Origin: VXYK01 sp965221585 | Lineage (GTDB): Bacteria > Actinomycetota > Acidimicrobiia > Acidimicrobiales > Aldehydirespiratoraceae | Length of the DNA stretch: 64,000 nt | Reading direction: 5' to 3' | Assembly: GCA_965221585.1 (NCBI GenBank) | Contig: OZ244898.1 | Location: 1,116,001-1,180,000, forward strand | Part shown: positions 7,746 to 16,803 of the stretch, in pieces | How positions within the stretch are numbered: the first letter of the stretch is position 1 | Layout: every line of letters begins with the position of its first letter | Translations under genes and position numbers: made by a program | The notes under the pieces: generated by a model | Told to the model about the DNA's origin: nothing | Database searches by the model: none | Seen by the model: only the letters and a program-made list of their open reading frames with translations

Positions 7746-8831
7746 ATGCGCGAGGAACTCCTCAACGAATCCGATTCTGATGACCTGCTAACGCCGGGCG
7801 AGACAGAAAGCGATGCCGAACTGCTCGCCGAGCCGGGCCTGCGCCCGCGTACCCTTGCCGAGTTCGTCGGCCAGACAGAACTGAAGAGTCACCTGCGAGT
7901 GATTCTCGGCGCTGCGTCGAAACGTCGCGATGCCGTCGACCACCTGCTGTTCGCCGGTCCGCCCGGACTGGGCAAGACGACCTTGGCCCACATAATCGCC
8001 GCCGAGATGGGATCGCATCTGTCGGTCACCTCAGGCCCGGCCCTGGAACGGTCCGGCGACCTCGCCTCGATTCTGTCGAAACTCGAGGACGGAGATGTCC
8101 TGTTCATCGACGAGATCCATCGTCTGCCACGCCCGGTCGAGGAAGTCCTGTACCCGGCGATGGAAGACTTCAGGATCGACATTGTCCTGGGCAAAGGCCC
8201 GGCCGCCCGTTCGATTCCCCTCGAATTGGCCCGGTTCACGCTGGTGGGTGCCACCACCCGAACCGGTTTGATCACCGGACCGCTCAGGGACCGGTTCGGC
8301 CTGGTGACGCGCCTCGACTTCTACGACGTCGAGGATCTCCAGTCCATCGCAGTACGGTCGGCCCAGATTCTCGGTGTCGATCTAGCCGACAAGGGGGCAT
8401 GGGAGATCGCCCGCCGTGCCAGAGGAACACCCCGCATCGCCAACCGGCTGTTGCGCCAGGTGCGCGACTACGCAGAGGTCGAACGCGACGGGCAGATCGA
8501 TGCGGAAGTGGCAGCCGACGGTCTGGCGTTCTTCGGCGTTGATGAACTCGGTCTCGACAAGGCCAGTCGTGCAGTTCTCGACGCAGTATGTCGACGGTTC
8601 GGCGGCGGGCCAGTCGGTTTATCGACGCTCGCCATCGCAGTCAGCGAACCGTCCGAGACTGTCGAGGATGTATACGAGCCCTATCTGATTCAACAGGGTC
8701 TGCTGATGCGTACGCCGCGGGGCCGCGTCGCCACGCCGGCCGCTTTCGAGCATTTGCAGATGGCTGTCCCGGCGGTCGACCCGCCGACGCCGGGGTTGTT
8801 CGACGATCCCGGCGCCGATGTGTCGGCCTAG
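7746..8831 (+). CDS. ruvB: Holliday junction branch migration ATPase RuvB
   Basis: 361-residue AAA+ motor. Domains in order: N-terminal RPRTLAEFVGQ, Walker A GPPGLGKTTLAH, Walker B FIDEIHRL, sensor 1 GATTRTG, arginine finger GPLRDRFG, then the winged-helix end with GPVGLSTLAIAVSE and EPYLIQQGLLMRTPRGR. The start lies 4 bases after ruvA. The TAG stop shares its last base with the GTG of queA. Confidence 0.97.
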   Translation: MREELLNESDSDDLLTPGETESDAELLAEPGLRPRTLAEFVGQTELKSHLRVILGAASKRRDAVDHLLFAGPPGLGKTTLAHIIAAEMGSHLSVTSGPALERSGDLASILSKLEDGDVLFIDEIHRLPRPVEEVLYPAMEDFRIDIVLGKGPAARSIPLELARFTLVGATTRTGLITGPLRDRFGLVTRLDFYDVEDLQSIAVRSAQILGVDLADKGAWEIARRARGTPRIANRLLRQVRDYAEVERDGQIDAEVAADGLAFFGVDELGLDKASRAVLDAVCRRFGGGPVGLSTLAIAVSEPSETVEDVYEPYLIQQGLLMRTPRGRVATPAAFEHLQMAVPAVDPPTPGLFDDPGADVSA

Positions 8832-9841
8832 TGGACCCCCCACCGCAGACTCTCGACGACATCGGCTACGACCTGCCGGGGGGCGCGATCGCGCAGACTC
8901 CGCTCGAGCACCGCGACGAGGCGCGTCTGCTGGTCGATCGCCCCGACGGGATCGAGCATCGCCGCGTCCATGAATTGCCGGAGTTGCTCAGCGAAGGCGA
9001 TCTAGTCGTCGTCAACAACACCCGTGTGCTCCAGGCGCGGATTCCGCTCCGCCGCTCCAGTGGCGGCGCAGTCGAGGTACTCCTGTTGGAACAGCTCGAC
9101 GACCGGCGCTGGGAGGCGTTGGTACGACCCTCGCGCAGGCTCGCGGCCGGATCGGTCGTGGTCAACGACGCGATGTCTGTAGTGATCGGGGATGATCTCG
9201 GCGAGGGCCGTCGCATCGTCACCCCGGAGGTCGGCGACCGCCGACTGCTCGACGTCCTGGACGAAGTCGGCTTGCCGCCGTTGCCGCCATATATCGAGGA
9301 ACAGATCCCCGATCCTGAGCGCTATCAGACAGTCTTCGGGAAACGGCCCGTATCCGCCGCGGCACCGACCGCCGGTCTGCACCTCACCGAGTCCGTGTTC
9401 GCGGGACTGACAGCCAGCGGTGTCAAGGTCGCCACGGTCGAGCTGGCTGTCGGTCTCGACACCTTCAGGCCGATCACAGTGGACCGCCTCGACGACCATC
9501 TGATGCACAGCGAGTGGTACTCGATCCCGCAGGCCACGCAGCGACTCGTAGCTTCGGCGGACCGGGTCGTGGCCATCGGCACGACCGTGGTCAGGGCGCT
9601 CGAAACTTGGGGGCACGGCGGTCCGGCCGAGGGTCGCAGCAGCCTGTTCATTCGTCGGCCCTTCGAGTGGTCGGTGGTCGACGTGTTGATGACCAACTTC
9701 CATCTCCCCGCCTCCACGCTGCTGTGCATGATCGACGCCTTCACAGGTCCCCGTTGGCGGGAACTGTATGCCGAGGCGCTGGCGGAGAACTATCGGTTCC
9801 TGAGTTTCGGGGATGCCATGCTCTGCGAACGCCGTGCGTAG
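8831..9841 (+). CDS. queA: S-adenosylmethionine:tRNA ribosyltransferase-isomerase QueA
   Basis: 336 residues. QueA transfers the ribosyl part of SAM to preQ1 in tRNA, making epoxyqueuosine. Seen: DYDLP-like IGYDLPGGAIAQTPLEHRDEARLL, VVNNTRVLQARI, YQTVFGKRPVSAAAPTAGLHLT, and the C-terminal FHLPASTLLCMIDAFTG. The GTG at 8831 overlaps the ruvB stop; a longer upstream frame is spurious. It is followed by tgt, its pathway partner. The queA stop codon TAG forms the first three bases of the tgt -10 element. Confidence 0.94.
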   Translation: MDPPPQTLDDIGYDLPGGAIAQTPLEHRDEARLLVDRPDGIEHRRVHELPELLSEGDLVVVNNTRVLQARIPLRRSSGGAVEVLLLEQLDDRRWEALVRPSRRLAAGSVVVNDAMSVVIGDDLGEGRRIVTPEVGDRRLLDVLDEVGLPPLPPYIEEQIPDPERYQTVFGKRPVSAAAPTAGLHLTESVFAGLTASGVKVATVELAVGLDTFRPITVDRLDDHLMHSEWYSIPQATQRLVASADRVVAIGTTVVRALETWGHGGPAEGRSSLFIRRPFEWSVVDVLMTNFHLPASTLLCMIDAFTGPRWRELYAEALAENYRFLSFGDAMLCERRA

Positions 9842-9844
9842 TCT
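9839..9844 (+). promoter_or_regulatory. -10 element of leaderless tgt promoter
   Basis: TAGTCT begins with the queA stop codon and lies 12 bases before the tgt GTG. The spacer GGCGCT carries no ribosome binding site. Confidence 0.55.
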
Positions 9845-9850
9845 GGCGCT

Positions 9851-10963
9851 GTGAAGGCAACTCTCGTTGAGACCGCGCGTGACCAACAGGCCCGAACCGG
9901 TGTCGTCACAACGGCCCGCGGCCAGTTCACGACTCCTCGGTTCATGCCGGTGGGAACCCGTGGCGCGGTTCGGCACCTGGCGTCGAACGACCTGGAGGCT
10001 CTCGGGGCAGAGGTGATTCTGGCCAACACCTATCACCTGATGCTTCGACCGGGAGCGGAGGTGATCGCCGCCATGGGGGGAATTCACCGTTTCGTCGACT
10101 TCAACAACCACGTTCTGACCGACTCCGGTGGATTCCAGGTCTTCTCGTTGAAACCGCAGATCGATGACGACGGCGCCACTTTCAGATCGGTTTACGACGG
10201 CTCGACACACCGGCTGACGCCGCAGAAGGCTGTCCAGGTTCAGGCTCTGATCGGCGCGGACATCCAGATGGTGCTCGACGTCTGCCCCTCGGCGGTTGCT
10301 GAGCGACAGATCCTGCGCTCAGCGGTGGATCGGACGGCTCTATGGGCCCGCAGGGGACGCCGGGCCTTCCTGGAGCACCAGTTCGCGGCACAACAGCAGA
10401 GCCAGTTCGGGATAGTTCAGGGTGGAACGGACGAAGCGCTGCGCATCGAGTCCGCCGAACGAACAGTCGCAGAGGACTTCGACGGTTACGCCGTGGGCGG
10501 ATTGTCGGTGGGGGAGGACCGTCAGCAGATGCTGGACGGCCTCGACGCCTGCATCGGGCTGTTGCCGAGAGATCAGCCGCGGTATTTCATGGGGCTCGGC
10601 GATCCTGTCGGGATCGTCGAATCCGTGGCGCGGGGAGTCGACATGTTCGACTGCGTCCTGCCCACGCGCCTAGCCCGCCACGGCACGGTCCTCACCGACG
10701 AGGGCAAGTTCAACCTGCGCCGAGCGGAGTTCGCCAACAGCGACCAGCCGCTGGACGCCTGTTGGCCCGAGAGCCCGGCCAATCGCTGGTCCCGCGGCTA
10801 CCTTAGGCACTTGTTGGTGGCAAAGGAGCCGACCGCGCCCCGGATCCTGACGCTTCACAACCTGGCCTGGCTGTTGCGATTCATGGAGCAGATGTCGGAC
10901 GCGATCGAGGCTCAGCGATTTGAGATGTTCCGGGGTCGCGTCCATGACGTTTGGGGACGATAG
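9851..10963 (+). CDS. tgt: Queuine/preQ1 tRNA-guanine transglycosylase, altered zinc site
   Basis: 370-residue TIM-barrel enzyme that swaps guanine 34 of certain tRNAs for preQ1. Catalytic parts are intact: LTDSGGFQVFSL (first Asp), QGGTDEALR, YAVGGLSVGE, and the nucleophile Asp in MFDCVLPTR. Near the C-terminus the usual zinc motif CXCXXC...H is altered. The segment reads PLDACWPESPANRWSRGYLRHL (only one Cys), while the later His is kept (LTLHNLAWLL). Zinc binding is therefore probably weakened or replaced. Whether this lineage uses queuosine cannot be judged here, but queA directly upstream supports it. Confidence 0.9.
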   Translation: MKATLVETARDQQARTGVVTTARGQFTTPRFMPVGTRGAVRHLASNDLEALGAEVILANTYHLMLRPGAEVIAAMGGIHRFVDFNNHVLTDSGGFQVFSLKPQIDDDGATFRSVYDGSTHRLTPQKAVQVQALIGADIQMVLDVCPSAVAERQILRSAVDRTALWARRGRRAFLEHQFAAQQQSQFGIVQGGTDEALRIESAERTVAEDFDGYAVGGLSVGEDRQQMLDGLDACIGLLPRDQPRYFMGLGDPVGIVESVARGVDMFDCVLPTRLARHGTVLTDEGKFNLRRAEFANSDQPLDACWPESPANRWSRGYLRHLLVAKEPTAPRILTLHNLAWLLRFMEQMSDAIEAQRFEMFRGRVHDVWGR

Positions 10964-10966
10964 CCT
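10961..10966 (+). promoter_or_regulatory. Candidate -10 element for yajC-secD-secF
   Basis: TAGCCT just at the tgt stop codon would start RNA near 10973, giving a leader of about 29 bases before the yajC ATG. Based on similarity to the other TANNNT elements in the window. Confidence 0.4.
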
Positions 10967-11001
10967 TGCGGTGAGTTCGCCCTCCAGATACGGATGCACG
11001 C

Positions 11002-11310
11002 ATGGAATCACTTATCTTTCCCGCCCTGATCGTAGGTTTTCTCTACTTCTTCATGATCGCCCCGCAGCGGCGCAAGATGAAAGCTCATCGTCTCCTGCTC
11101 AGCTCTCTGCAGGAGGGGGACGAGGTCCTCACCAACGCCGGAATCTTCGGTGCAGTAGCGGAGGTCGAAGACAGTGTCATCTGGCTGGAAGTGGCGCCCG
11201 AAGTCGAGCTGAAGGTCCAGAAGTCGTCGGTCGTCTCGGTGGTCTCGCAATCGGACGATCGAGCGGACGACTCTGCTGACACCGCTGGCGACGGCGACGG
11301 TGAGGACTGA
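11002..11310 (+). CDS. yajC: Preprotein translocase subunit YajC
   Basis: 102 residues with one N-terminal membrane helix (LIFPALIVGFLYFFMIA) followed by the hallmark PQRRKMKAHR and the small domain with GDEVLTNAGIFGAV. The tail is strongly acidic. YajC joins SecD and SecF in the membrane complex that assists SecYEG-driven export and insertion. It is followed at once by secD and secF. Confidence 0.94.
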   Translation: MESLIFPALIVGFLYFFMIAPQRRKMKAHRLLLSSLQEGDEVLTNAGIFGAVAEVEDSVIWLEVAPEVELKVQKSSVVSVVSQSDDRADDSADTAGDGDGED

Positions 11311-11320
11311 CGCTCCCTAG

Positions 11321-12847
11321 ATGCGCCGTCAACTCACTTTCGTGATCGGCATCGTGGTCATCGCCCTCGCGGGCGTGGTCTACACGATCACGTCCGGGAA
11401 CGAACCTCTGTTGGGGCTCGACCTCCAGGGCGGAGCGTCGGTGGTGCTCGAACCCGAGCCGAACGATGACGGCTCGGAGATCTCCGATGACGTGCTCGAC
11501 CAAGCTGTTGAGATCATTCGCAATCGGGTCGACGGCCTCGGCGTTCGTGAGCCGGAGATCAGTCGCCAGGGTTCAACCGTCCTGGTGCAGATCCCCGGCG
11601 TGGAGGATCAGCAGCGTGCCATCGATCTCGTCGGCCAGACAGCGGAGCTTCGGTTCCGTCCGTTGTATCAAGAGGTGTTCGCCGACGATCCCTTCCTTCC
11701 TCAGAGCCTTGCTCTCTGCGCACCGGAACTTGCCGACGACCCCGAAGCCTTGGCCGGGTTGTTTCACGATCCGACTCCCGATGCTGACGCCGACGAATGC
11801 ATGGTGGCGGTCGACCGGGCGGTCGGGGGTGTCCGCTACCTGCTCGGCCCCGCGCCGCTCCTCGTCGATCAGCAGCGAAACCCTGGCGCCAGGCTGACCG
11901 GTGAGGTTCTCGATACCGCCGCGGCACGACTGCAGATCGTCGAATGGGTCGTCAACATCTCGTTCCGTTCCGGATCGCCGGGGATCGACGACTTCAACGC
12001 GCTCGCCTCGGAGTGCGCCAGAGGCACCCAGGTATGCCCGCCGACCGGCACCTCCCCCACGACTGGGGCCTTCGTGGGTCGGGTTGCCGTGGAGATCGAC
12101 GGAATCGTAGAGAGCGCCCCGACGGTGGGAGTCGCCAATTTCGACCGCGGCGAAGTTGTAATCTCCGGGGGTTCCATGACCGAGCAGACAGCCAAGGATC
12201 TTGCGCTGGTCCTGCGGTTCGGTTCGCTGCCGGTGGAACTCACTCCCCAGGAGAGCCGGATCGTCTCGTCGACCCTTGGCGAGGACGCGCTGGACGCCGG
12301 AATTGTCGCCGGGATAATCGGTCTGGCGCTGGTGTCGCTGTATCTGCTCGCGTACTACCGATTGCTGGGTGTCGTGGCCATCGCCAGCCTGGCAATATCG
12401 GGGGCTCTGCTGTGGACGATGGTCTCCTGGCTCGGCGAATCACAGGGTCTGGCATTGACGCTGGCCGGTGTAACCGGCCTGATCGTGTCGATCGGAGTCT
12501 CGGTTGACTCGAACGTGGTCTATTTCGAGCACCTCAAGGAGGATGTCCGCGCCGGCCGAACGGTGCGATCGGCGGTGGAGAGGGCCTTCCCCATCGCCTT
12601 CTCGACAATCGTCAAGGCGGATGTGGCCAGCCTGATCGCCGCTCTGGTGCTCTACTTCCTGACCGTCGGCCAGGTGAAGGGCTTTGCACTGTTCCTAGGC
12701 TTGGCAACGGTGCTCGACCTGGTGGCGACGTACTTCTTCATGGGCCCGGTCATCCGGGGGATGGCTCGTCGAGAGTCGATGAGCGACCGCCCGAGACTGT
12801 TCGGCATTCCAGCTGTTGGGCCCGAGGCATCGCAGGTGAGCCCATGA
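11321..12847 (+). CDS. secD: Protein translocase subunit SecD
   Basis: 508 residues. One N-terminal helix, then the large extracytoplasmic part starting LGLDLQGGASVVLE. Next come the P1 region (IIRNRVDGLGVREPEI, IPGVEDQQRAIDLVGQTAEL) and five C-terminal membrane helices with the RND motif GVTGLIVSIGVSVDSNVVYFE. SecDF uses the proton gradient to pull exported proteins out of the Sec channel. Its stop overlaps the secF ATG. Confidence 0.95.
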   Translation: MRRQLTFVIGIVVIALAGVVYTITSGNEPLLGLDLQGGASVVLEPEPNDDGSEISDDVLDQAVEIIRNRVDGLGVREPEISRQGSTVLVQIPGVEDQQRAIDLVGQTAELRFRPLYQEVFADDPFLPQSLALCAPELADDPEALAGLFHDPTPDADADECMVAVDRAVGGVRYLLGPAPLLVDQQRNPGARLTGEVLDTAAARLQIVEWVVNISFRSGSPGIDDFNALASECARGTQVCPPTGTSPTTGAFVGRVAVEIDGIVESAPTVGVANFDRGEVVISGGSMTEQTAKDLALVLRFGSLPVELTPQESRIVSSTLGEDALDAGIVAGIIGLALVSLYLLAYYRLLGVVAIASLAISGALLWTMVSWLGESQGLALTLAGVTGLIVSIGVSVDSNVVYFEHLKEDVRAGRTVRSAVERAFPIAFSTIVKADVASLIAALVLYFLTVGQVKGFALFLGLATVLDLVATYFFMGPVIRGMARRESMSDRPRLFGIPAVGPEASQVSP

Positions 12848-13923
12848 ACGTTCTGCGACGCATGTACCGGGGATCACAGCAGTTCGATTTCCCCGCGATC
12901 TGGAAGAAGGCTCTGATTGGCTCGGCCGTGCTGGTACTTGTGAGCCTTGGTTCTCTGGCGTTCCGCGGGCTGAATCTGGGCATCGAGTTCGAAGGAGGCA
13001 CTTCGTGGGAAGTGGAGGCGCCCCAGACCTCGGTCGCTGAGACCCGCGACGCCCTCGCCGGGACCGGCGCTGCTGCGGGCAAGATCCAGACGGTCGGCAC
13101 CGACAGCATCCGTGTCCGCGCAGACATAGACGATGCCGCCGGTACCGCAGAAGTCACGCAGGCGCTCGCAGACCTCGCGGGCACCACCGTCGGTGAGGTC
13201 TCCGTCACTACCGTGGGTCCGTCGTGGGGCGACCAGATAACCAACAAAGCTCGAAACGCCCTCGTCTGGTTCTTCGTCATCATCGCGATCTACATCGCCA
13301 TACGACTCGAGTGGAGGATGTCGGTGGGCGCGCTGATAGCGGTCGCCCACGACATCATCATCTCGGTCGGCCTCTATTCGCTGTTCCAGTTCGAGGTCAC
13401 CCCGGCAACCGTCATCGCCTTCCTGACGATCATGGGTTACTCGCTCTATGACACGATCGTCGTCTACGACAAAGTCCGCGAGATAGGTCGCAGGTTGGGG
13501 CCGACCGAGCGCTACACCTACACCGAGATGATGAACCTGGCCCTCAACCAGGTGTTGATGCGCTCGATCAACACCTCGATCACCTCGGTTCTGCCGGTGC
13601 TCTCAATGCTGGTGGTGGGCTCGTTCTTCCTGGGTGCGCTGACCCTCCAAGAGTTCGCGCTGGCGTTGTTGATCGGCATCATCGTGGGCTCGTACTCGTC
13701 GATCTTCGTCGCTTCCACGCTGGTGGCGCATATGAAGGAACGTGAGGAGCACCATGTCGCTCTGGCTCGCAAGGTGCAGTTGCGGTCAGGGGACAGCGCA
13801 GGCACCCGCATGGTCGCCGAGACCGACGCCACTCTCGGAGCAACCGCGACCCGCCCCACCGCTGACCGCGTCCGACCGAGCCATGCACCTCCCCGGCCAA
13901 GGAAGAAAAAGAAGAAGCGCTGA
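12844..13923 (+). CDS. secF: Protein translocase subunit SecF
   Basis: 359 residues with six predicted membrane helices. Conserved marks are NLGIEFEGGTSWEV near the first helix, IYIAIRLEWRMSVGA, IIMGYSLYDT-like TIMGYSLYDTIVVYDKVRE, and MRSINTSITSVLPV. The C-terminal tail ends in a run of lysines (KKKKKR), fitting the cytosolic side. The start codon overlaps the secD stop (ATGA), consistent with one-to-one synthesis. Confidence 0.95.
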   Translation: MNVLRRMYRGSQQFDFPAIWKKALIGSAVLVLVSLGSLAFRGLNLGIEFEGGTSWEVEAPQTSVAETRDALAGTGAAAGKIQTVGTDSIRVRADIDDAAGTAEVTQALADLAGTTVGEVSVTTVGPSWGDQITNKARNALVWFFVIIAIYIAIRLEWRMSVGALIAVAHDIIISVGLYSLFQFEVTPATVIAFLTIMGYSLYDTIVVYDKVREIGRRLGPTERYTYTEMMNLALNQVLMRSINTSITSVLPVLSMLVVGSFFLGALTLQEFALALLIGIIVGSYSSIFVASTLVAHMKEREEHHVALARKVQLRSGDSAGTRMVAETDATLGATATRPTADRVRPSHAPPRPRKKKKKR

Positions 13924-13928
13924 GGCGA

Positions 13929-13934
13929 TACGGT
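13929..13934 (+). promoter_or_regulatory. -10 element of leaderless apt promoter
   Basis: TACGGT lies 13 bases before ATG 13942. It also overlaps GTG 13933, the alternative upstream start, which argues for 13942 as the real start. Confidence 0.5.
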
Positions 13935-13941
13935 GGCACCT

Positions 13942-14499
13942 ATGGATGCCGTGCGCGACCTGATCCGTGACGTCAAAGACTTTCCTGAACCGGGGATCGT
14001 CTTCAAGGACATCATGCCGCTGCTCGGGGACCCCGAGGCCTTCGAGGCGGCGATCGACGCGATGGTCGCCCCTTGGCTGAACGATGAACCGTTTCTGAAC
14101 AAGGACGTGGGGGGCAACGAGATCACCAAGGTGGCCGGCATCGAATCCCGCGGATTCCTGTTCGGAGTGCCGATCGCGCAGCGCCTGGAGGTCGGGTTCG
14201 TTCCGATCCGCAAACAGGGGAAGCTGCCGGCAGAGACCATCTCGCAGAACTACGACCGGGAGTACGGTCCCGACACGATCGAGATGCACACCGATGCAGT
14301 CGGGTCCGGTGACCGTGTACTGGTGGTGGACGATGTTTTGGCCACTGCCGGTACCGCGCAGGCGGCGGCCGAACTGCTCGAAGCAGCCGGTGCCACTGTG
14401 GCGGGCTTCGCCGTGCTCATCGAGTTGGAATTCCTCTCGGGCCGCGCGGTGCTGAATGATTTCAGGGTCGAGTCCGTGCTTGCGTTCGGAGGGGACTGA
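13942..14499 (+). CDS. apt: Adenine phosphoribosyltransferase
   Basis: 185 residues beginning MDAVRDLIRDVKDFPEPGIVFKDI, the standard APT opening. The enzyme makes AMP from adenine and PRPP. Visible motifs are AGIESRGFLFGVPIA, FVPIRKQGKLP and the PRPP loop LVVDDVLATAGTAQAA. Position between secF and rel is typical of actinobacteria. GTG at 13933 is a possible earlier start. The stop precedes the TTG start of rel by only one base. Confidence 0.94.
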   Translation: MDAVRDLIRDVKDFPEPGIVFKDIMPLLGDPEAFEAAIDAMVAPWLNDEPFLNKDVGGNEITKVAGIESRGFLFGVPIAQRLEVGFVPIRKQGKLPAETISQNYDREYGPDTIEMHTDAVGSGDRVLVVDDVLATAGTAQAAAELLEAAGATVAGFAVLIELEFLSGRAVLNDFRVESVLAFGGD

Positions 14500-14500
14500 G

Positions 14501-16762
14501 TTGGTAACGGTCACCCGAGTCCTGCCGTGGCGTCGTTCGGCCAATCGTCCGAGTTCCGCGGAGATCACCCAGCTGCTGAGCGTCTACCGCGCCCATCACC
14601 CCAAGGCCGACACGGACCTGATCGAGCGGGCATTCGAGTTGGCCCACTCCGCCCACGAAGGGCAGCACCGCAAGTCCGGTGAACCGTACATTCGTCACCC
14701 GGTTGCTGTGGCGACGATCGTCGCCCACCAGGGTATTGACGATGTGACGGTGGCCGGAGCTCTGCTCCACGACGCAGTGGAGGACACGACCGTCGGCTTG
14801 AAGCAGATCACCGAGGAGTTCGGGCCCGACCTCGCCGACATCGTCGACGGCGTCACCAAACTCGACCGTGTCAAGTACGACACCAAGGAACAGCAGCAGG
14901 CTGCGACCATTCGCAAGATGATCGTGGCGATCGCCTCGGATCTGCGGGTGCTGATCATCAAGTTGGCCGACCGTCTCCACAATCTCAGGACGGTGGCGGC
15001 GCTACCGGAGTTCAAGCAGGAGCGAACAGCGCGCGAGACGCTCGACGTGTACGCACCGTTGGCCCATCGACTCGGCATGGCCGATCTGAAACAGCAGCTC
15101 GAGGACCTGTCGTTCGCGGCTCTCCATCCGCGCCGGTACGCGGAGATAGACCAGATGCTGGCGCTGCGGGCTCCCGAGCGCGACCTCTACCTGGCTCAGG
15201 TACTTGGAAACGTACAGGCCCGTTTGGCTGAGCTCGGGATCGTCGCGGCCATTGACGGTCGCCCCAAACACCTTTGGTCGATCTACGAGAAGATGGTGGT
15301 GAAGGGTCGGACTTTCGAAGAGATCTTCGATCTCGTCGGCATCCGCGTGATCGTCGACTCGGTGCGGGACTGCTACGCCGCGTTGGGTTCGATACACGCA
15401 ACCTGGCGGCCCGTACAGGGACGCTTCAAGGACTACATCGCCATGCCCAAGTTCAACCTCTACCAGTCGTTGCACACGACGGTGGTGGGTCCGCAGGGCA
15501 AGTCGATCGAAGTGCAGATCCGTACCAAGGAGATGCACCAGCGCGCCGAGTTCGGGGTTGCTGCCCACTGGGACTACAAGAATGAGGAGCCGGGCAGCGA
15601 GATGGCTTGGCTGAGCCGCATCGTCGACTGGCAGTCGGAGACCTCGGACCCTTCGGAGTTCATGTCCAACCTGAAGCTCGATCTCGATCAGGACGAAGTG
15701 TACGTGTTCACTCCCAAGGGCAAGGTGATTGAACTGCCGGTGGGTGCGACGCCGGTCGATTTCGCCTACGCGATCCATACCGACGTCGGACACAGCTGTG
15801 TCGGATCCAAGATCAACGGTCGGCTGATGCCTCTCGACACTCGCCTCGGCTCCGGCGACTCGGTTGAGATCTTCACGTCCAAGGTTGAAGGGGCGGGTCC
15901 CAGCCGCGACTGGCTGACCTTCGTCGCCAGTCGTCGCGCCGCCAACCGGATCAAGCAGTGGTACACGAGGGAACGGCGCTCCGACGCCATCGAGCAGGGT
16001 CGGGACGATCTGCTCCAAGCCCTGCGCCGTGAGGGACTGCCGGCGCAGCGGATCCTCAAGGAACCCGTGTTCGGTGAGGTCGCCGAGCAGATGAACTATT
16101 CCGATGAGGACCTTCTCTTCGCCGCGATCGGCGAGGGGCACGTGGCCGCTCGGACGGTCGCGGACCGGCTGGCCCGCGAGATGCATGGTGAGGACGCCCC
16201 CGAGAAGGGGCAGGCGCGGCTGCCCACCACCGTCAGTCGACGTGTCGGTTCAAAGCGCCGCGTCGCGGGATCGGCAGGGGTGCATGTCGAGGGTCTCGAT
16301 GACATCATGATCCGGATCTCCCGATGTTGTTCGCCGGTTCCGCCCGATGAGATCGTGGGGTTCGTGACTCGAGGCCGCGGTGTGTCGGTTCATCGCACGG
16401 ACTGCCTCAATGCCACCACCCTGCAGGAAGGTCAACCGGACCGGCTCATTGAGGTCGAGTGGGACGCTGAACACGACGGTCAATTCGCCACAACCATCGA
16501 GGTCCACGCGCTCGACCGCGCGGAACTGCTGGTCGATGTCTCGAAGGTCCTCTCGTCCCATGGGCTGAATGTGACCGCGGTTGAAGCAGAAACCGGCAAC
16601 GATGCCATTGCCAAGATGCAGTTCGAGTTTGAACTGGCGGATCTCAGCCAGCTCGATTCTGTGTTGTCGTCGCTGCTGGTGGTCGAGGCGGTCTACGACG
16701 CGTTCAGGGTGGTTCCCAGATCGGGGAGCGCCCGAACCGGTCCGTCTGCGCCGTCGACGTGA
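14501..16762 (+). CDS. rel: Bifunctional (p)ppGpp synthetase/hydrolase Rel
   Basis: 753 residues in RelA/SpoT order: HD hydrolase domain (GEPYIRHPVAVA, ALLHDAVEDT), synthetase domain (RVIVDSVRDCYAALG, RFKDYIAMPKFNLYQSLHTT), TGS domain (EVYVFTPKGKVIELPVGAT), and a C-terminal ACT domain (TIEVHALDRAELLVDVS). The intact HD residues and the RFKD loop indicate a bifunctional stringent-response enzyme like Rel of Mycobacterium. The TTG at 14501, with GGAGGGG 6 bases upstream, is the best start; the frame runs further back only through overlap with apt. Confidence 0.93.
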   Translation: MVTVTRVLPWRRSANRPSSAEITQLLSVYRAHHPKADTDLIERAFELAHSAHEGQHRKSGEPYIRHPVAVATIVAHQGIDDVTVAGALLHDAVEDTTVGLKQITEEFGPDLADIVDGVTKLDRVKYDTKEQQQAATIRKMIVAIASDLRVLIIKLADRLHNLRTVAALPEFKQERTARETLDVYAPLAHRLGMADLKQQLEDLSFAALHPRRYAEIDQMLALRAPERDLYLAQVLGNVQARLAELGIVAAIDGRPKHLWSIYEKMVVKGRTFEEIFDLVGIRVIVDSVRDCYAALGSIHATWRPVQGRFKDYIAMPKFNLYQSLHTTVVGPQGKSIEVQIRTKEMHQRAEFGVAAHWDYKNEEPGSEMAWLSRIVDWQSETSDPSEFMSNLKLDLDQDEVYVFTPKGKVIELPVGATPVDFAYAIHTDVGHSCVGSKINGRLMPLDTRLGSGDSVEIFTSKVEGAGPSRDWLTFVASRRAANRIKQWYTRERRSDAIEQGRDDLLQALRREGLPAQRILKEPVFGEVAEQMNYSDEDLLFAAIGEGHVAARTVADRLAREMHGEDAPEKGQARLPTTVSRRVGSKRRVAGSAGVHVEGLDDIMIRISRCCSPVPPDEIVGFVTRGRGVSVHRTDCLNATTLQEGQPDRLIEVEWDAEHDGQFATTIEVHALDRAELLVDVSKVLSSHGLNVTAVEAETGNDAIAKMQFEFELADLSQLDSVLSSLLVVEAVYDAFRVVPRSGSARTGPSAPST

Positions 16763-16789
16763 GCGGGAAACAACGGCTGCAGGCACGGG

Positions 16790-16795
16790 TAGCCT
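16790..16795 (+). promoter_or_regulatory. -10 element of leaderless hisS promoter
   Basis: TAGCCT starts 14 bases before the hisS GTG, 28 bases after the rel stop. No ribosome binding site is apparent in GAGGGGCT at this distance, though GAGGGG could act as one. Confidence 0.45.
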
Positions 16796-16803
16796 GAGGG
16801 GCT

